NCBI GenBank assembly: GCA_021812205.1
Contig: JAKAOJ010000021.1
Location: 1-6,291, forward strand
Length of the DNA stretch: 6,291 bases
Source of the DNA: Microcaldota archaeon
GTDB lineage: Archaea > Micrarchaeota > Micrarchaeia > Micrarchaeales > Micrarchaeaceae
Direction of reading: 5' to 3'
Shown: positions 4,662-6,291 of the stretch, one piece after another
Position numbering within the stretch: the stretch's first letter is position 1
Layout of the letters: each line of letters begins with the position of its first letter
Made by a program: the position numbers and the translations under genes
The notes under the pieces: generated by a model
Database searches by the model: none
The model's input: only the letters and a program-made list of their open reading frames with translations
Told to the model about the DNA's origin: nothing

Positions 4662-5141
4662 ATGGGAGCAAACAGGGCAAAAGGTGGCGCAAAGGCGCAG
4701 TCCAGCCTTGAGCTTCTTGTGACCCTGTCGTTCGGCCTGATAGTGCTGCTGCCAATAGTGGTGCTGGCGTTCATACAAATCTCCACTTCGTCTTCGACCC
4801 TTGCGACAACAGAGGCGCAGCAGACCGCGACAAAGCTTGCCAGCATAGCCGCATACGTGGGCCAGCAGGGCTATCCCGCCAAGCAGCTTGCGCTGATACA
4901 GATGCCGCCGGACATTGCCGCCATAGAGGTAGGTACGATAAGCGGGGGCATAGGCCACGAGATAGTGCTTGAGGTGAGGACGAACGCAGGCCTCAGCTAT
5001 GTCACGGCATACTCGCCCGTTAACGTAAGCGGCCAGCTAGGAGGGCTTACATCGTCAGGTACTTACCTGGTCAACGTGAGCGCACAGACCCAGTGCCCGG
5101 AGAACTTCGCCACCTCTTGCGTCTACATACAGCCTTCGTGA
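4662..5141 (+). CDS. Class III signal-peptide (type IV pilin-like) surface protein
   Basis: A 159-residue protein with a short basic leader MGANRAKGGAKA followed by QSSLELLVTLSF and a single hydrophobic helix to about residue 40. This is the archaeal class III signal: a prepilin peptidase (EppA/PibD type) would cut before Q13, leaving Glu at mature position 5. The motif is close to QxSxExxxL, but Thr stands at the last position and Leu one further on. The exterior part has two N-x-S sequons (N121, N138) and two cysteines (C145, C153) near the C-terminus that could form a disulfide. Such proteins assemble into pili or related filaments through the N-terminal helix. The start follows the CBS-HPF stop by five bases, with a weak GAGG (4648-4651) inside that gene, so the two are probably cotranscribed. 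No pilus ATPase or peptidase gene is in the window. The pilin class is fairly sure; the filament type is not. Confidence 0.8.
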   Translation: MGANRAKGGAKAQSSLELLVTLSFGLIVLLPIVVLAFIQISTSSSTLATTEAQQTATKLASIAAYVGQQGYPAKQLALIQMPPDIAAIEVGTISGGIGHEIVLEVRTNAGLSYVTAYSPVNVSGQLGGLTSSGTYLVNVSAQTQCPENFATSCVYIQPS

Positions 5142-5150
5142 TCAAGCACA

Positions 5151-5163
5151 AAAGCATTAAATA
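5151..5163 (+). promoter_or_regulatory. Promoter of the threonyl-tRNA synthetase gene
   Basis: AAAG (5151-5154, BRE-like) precedes a TATA-like TTAAATA (5157-5163). A start about 26 bases from its centre, near 5186, would leave a leader of about 20 bases before the ATG at 5206. It begins ten bases after the stop codon of the pilin-like gene, where no clear T-rich terminator is seen. Confidence 0.5.
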
Positions 5164-5192
5164 CAGTTAATTGGCATCTAATGTTTAGGTTT

Positions 5193-5201
5193 GGCAGTGA
5201 T
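5193..5201 (+). promoter_or_regulatory. Ribosome binding site of the threonyl-tRNA synthetase gene
   Basis: GGCAGTGAT matches the ideal GGAGGTGAT in 7 of 9 positions and ends four bases before the ATG at 5206. This favours ATG over the in-frame GTG at 5197, which lies inside the site. The protein start MRVL also agrees with archaeal threonyl-tRNA synthetases. Confidence 0.55.
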
Positions 5202-5205
5202 TGGA

Positions 5206-6291
5206 ATGAGAGTGCTTCAGCTTGACGTAAAATCAATAGAATACGAGCTCGTAGAGCCAGAGTTGAAGGTTTACGAAAAGAGCGATGAAAAGAGGGTCAA
5301 GGTAGAGAACGCCATAGTCCTGCTGACGTCAGTAGAAAAGGGGGACACGCCCCAGCTGGCAAAGAAGGCCGTCGACGAGGCGGTTGCGTTCGCAACAAAG
5401 CAGAAGGTGCCCAATCTCGTGCTTTATCCGTTTGCGCACCTGAGCGACGACCTTGAGTCGCCCTCCAAAGCCATGGAGCTGTTCGGGGGAATGGTAAAGG
5501 AGGCCGAGAAGAGCGGGCTAGGTATAATACACGCGCCTTTCGGCTGGAACAAGGCCTGGCACATAATGATAAAGGGGCATCCGCTGGCGGAGCAGTCGAG
5601 GAAGTATGCAGAGGGGGCGCAGGAGCAGAAGCGCGAGAGGCCAAAGAGGCACGATGTAGACCTCTCGATAGTCAAGAAGAGCGACTGGTCGGGGCTTCCT
5701 GCTGCTGACCACAGGACAATAGGCGAGCAGAACAACCTCTACAGCTTCCAGGAGGTCTCGCCCGCCATGGTGTACTGGCACCCCAACGGCTGGATAGTGT
5801 ACAGGGAGCTGGTCAAATTCATCAGGGAGATTGAGGGCAGGTACGAGTATGAGGAGATAAGCACTCCTGCCATAGCCAACGTGGCGCTGTGGCACGTCTC
5901 GGGCCACATAGACCATTACAGGGACAACATGTTCGCCTTCGAGAGCGGCGCTGACACCTTCGGCCTCAAGCCGATGAACTGCCCCTCCACAATGCTCATA
6001 TACAAGTCCAGAAAGTGGAGCTACAGGGAGCTGCCTTTCAGGACAGCGATATTCGACAAGCTGTACAGGAGGGAGGTAAGCGGGGCCCTGAGCGGCCTGT
6101 TCAGGGTGCAGGAGATGACGCAGGACGACGGGCACATATTTGTTGCAGAGAACCAGCTAAAGGACGAGCTGGCATCGCTGCTGAAGTTCGTCAAGGAGGT
6201 ATATGACACATTTGAGCTTAAGTTCACTGCAAAGCTGTCGACGATGCCGGAGAACCACATGGGTGACAAGGCATTCTGGGACAAGGCGACT
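5206..6291 (+). CDS. thrS: Threonyl-tRNA synthetase, archaeal type (partial, 3' end outside window)
   Basis: The first 362 residues of a protein that is usually 600-650 long in archaea. It charges tRNA-Thr with threonine in the cytoplasm. Residues 1-145 are the archaeal editing domain, related to D-aminoacyl-tRNA deacylase, which removes wrongly attached serine; APFGWNKAWHIMIKGHPLAE (110-129) is its hallmark. The bacterial TGS/N2 editing region is absent. The class II catalytic core begins near 185, with motif 1 around 211-224 (GRYEYEEISTPA) and motif 2 around 288-310 (YRREVSGALSGLFRVQEMTQDDGH). Two of the three zinc ligands that select threonine are present, C259 (KPMNCP) and H310 (QDDGH); the third lies beyond the window. 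CPST follows where many homologues have CPGH. The frame is open to the window end. It has its own TATA-like element and ribosome binding site. Confidence 0.96.
   Translation, partial: MRVLQLDVKSIEYELVEPELKVYEKSDEKRVKVENAIVLLTSVEKGDTPQLAKKAVDEAVAFATKQKVPNLVLYPFAHLSDDLESPSKAMELFGGMVKEAEKSGLGIIHAPFGWNKAWHIMIKGHPLAEQSRKYAEGAQEQKRERPKRHDVDLSIVKKSDWSGLPAADHRTIGEQNNLYSFQEVSPAMVYWHPNGWIVYRELVKFIREIEGRYEYEEISTPAIANVALWHVSGHIDHYRDNMFAFESGADTFGLKPMNCPSTMLIYKSRKWSYRELPFRTAIFDKLYRREVSGALSGLFRVQEMTQDDGHIFVAENQLKDELASLLKFVKEVYDTFELKFTAKLSTMPENHMGDKAFWDKAT

Noticed and set aside
5518..6135. Minus-strand open frame of 205 codons opposite thrS
   Set aside because: It is a shadow of the threonyl-tRNA synthetase frame in GC-biased codons; the plus strand carries the editing-domain and class II motifs.
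1..6291. Search for a CRISPR array, transposase, integrase or direct-repeat boundaries
   Set aside because: No spaced direct repeats, inverted terminal repeats or related coding motifs were seen by reading; a dispersed short repeat could be missed without computation.

Overview
The window looks like a chromosomal segment of an archaeon. The evidence is an archaeal-type threonyl-tRNA synthetase, an archease, a class III (type IV pilin-like) signal peptide, an archaeosortase-like membrane protein, TATAAATA promoter boxes, GGTGAT-type ribosome binding sites, a tRNA-Cys gene without encoded CCA and a C/D box guide RNA. Compact spacing, unusual domain fusions and a divergent tRNA core fit a small-genome DPANN-type lineage (Micrarchaeota-like is my guess). 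That placement is inference; the sequence does not prove it.

Layout, left to right. Bases 2-67 are the 3' end of an unidentified plus-strand gene, followed by a GC-rich hairpin (72-99). Next, on the minus strand and read right to left, comes a two-gene unit. The archaeosortase/exosortase-family protein (2761-1220) is followed four bases later by a NUDIX hydrolase fused to a family 4-like uracil-DNA glycosylase (1215-184). The ribosome binding site of the second gene contains the stop codon of the first. Upstream of this unit, on the same strand, is a 62-nt C/D box sRNA gene (2854-2793) that has every canonical box and a closing stem.

Divergent from these is the archease gene (2911-3366). A minus-strand tRNA-Cys(GCA) gene (3436-3366) converges on it and shares one base with its stop codon. 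Divergent from the tRNA is a gene for a four-CBS protein with a C-terminal HPF/RaiA-like domain (3523-4656). It is followed after five bases by a small class III signal-peptide, pilin-like protein (4662-5141). The window ends inside a threonyl-tRNA synthetase gene (5206 onward), which has its own promoter.

Translation and RNA maturation are the common theme of the right two thirds: a guide RNA for 2'-O-methylation, an RtcB ligase activator, a tRNA, a likely nucleotide-sensing ribosome-hibernation factor and an aminoacyl-tRNA synthetase. The left third joins cell-surface processing and nucleotide or DNA sanitation in one transcription unit. Both RNA genes sit in short divergent intergenic regions, each with one TATAAATA octamer placed so that it could serve both directions. 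The points most worth a second look are the sRNA, the aberrant core of the tRNA-Cys, the NUDIX-glycosylase fusion that has lost its iron-sulfur ligands, and the CBS-HPF fusion with a leader hairpin. No CRISPR array, insertion sequence or integrase was seen.
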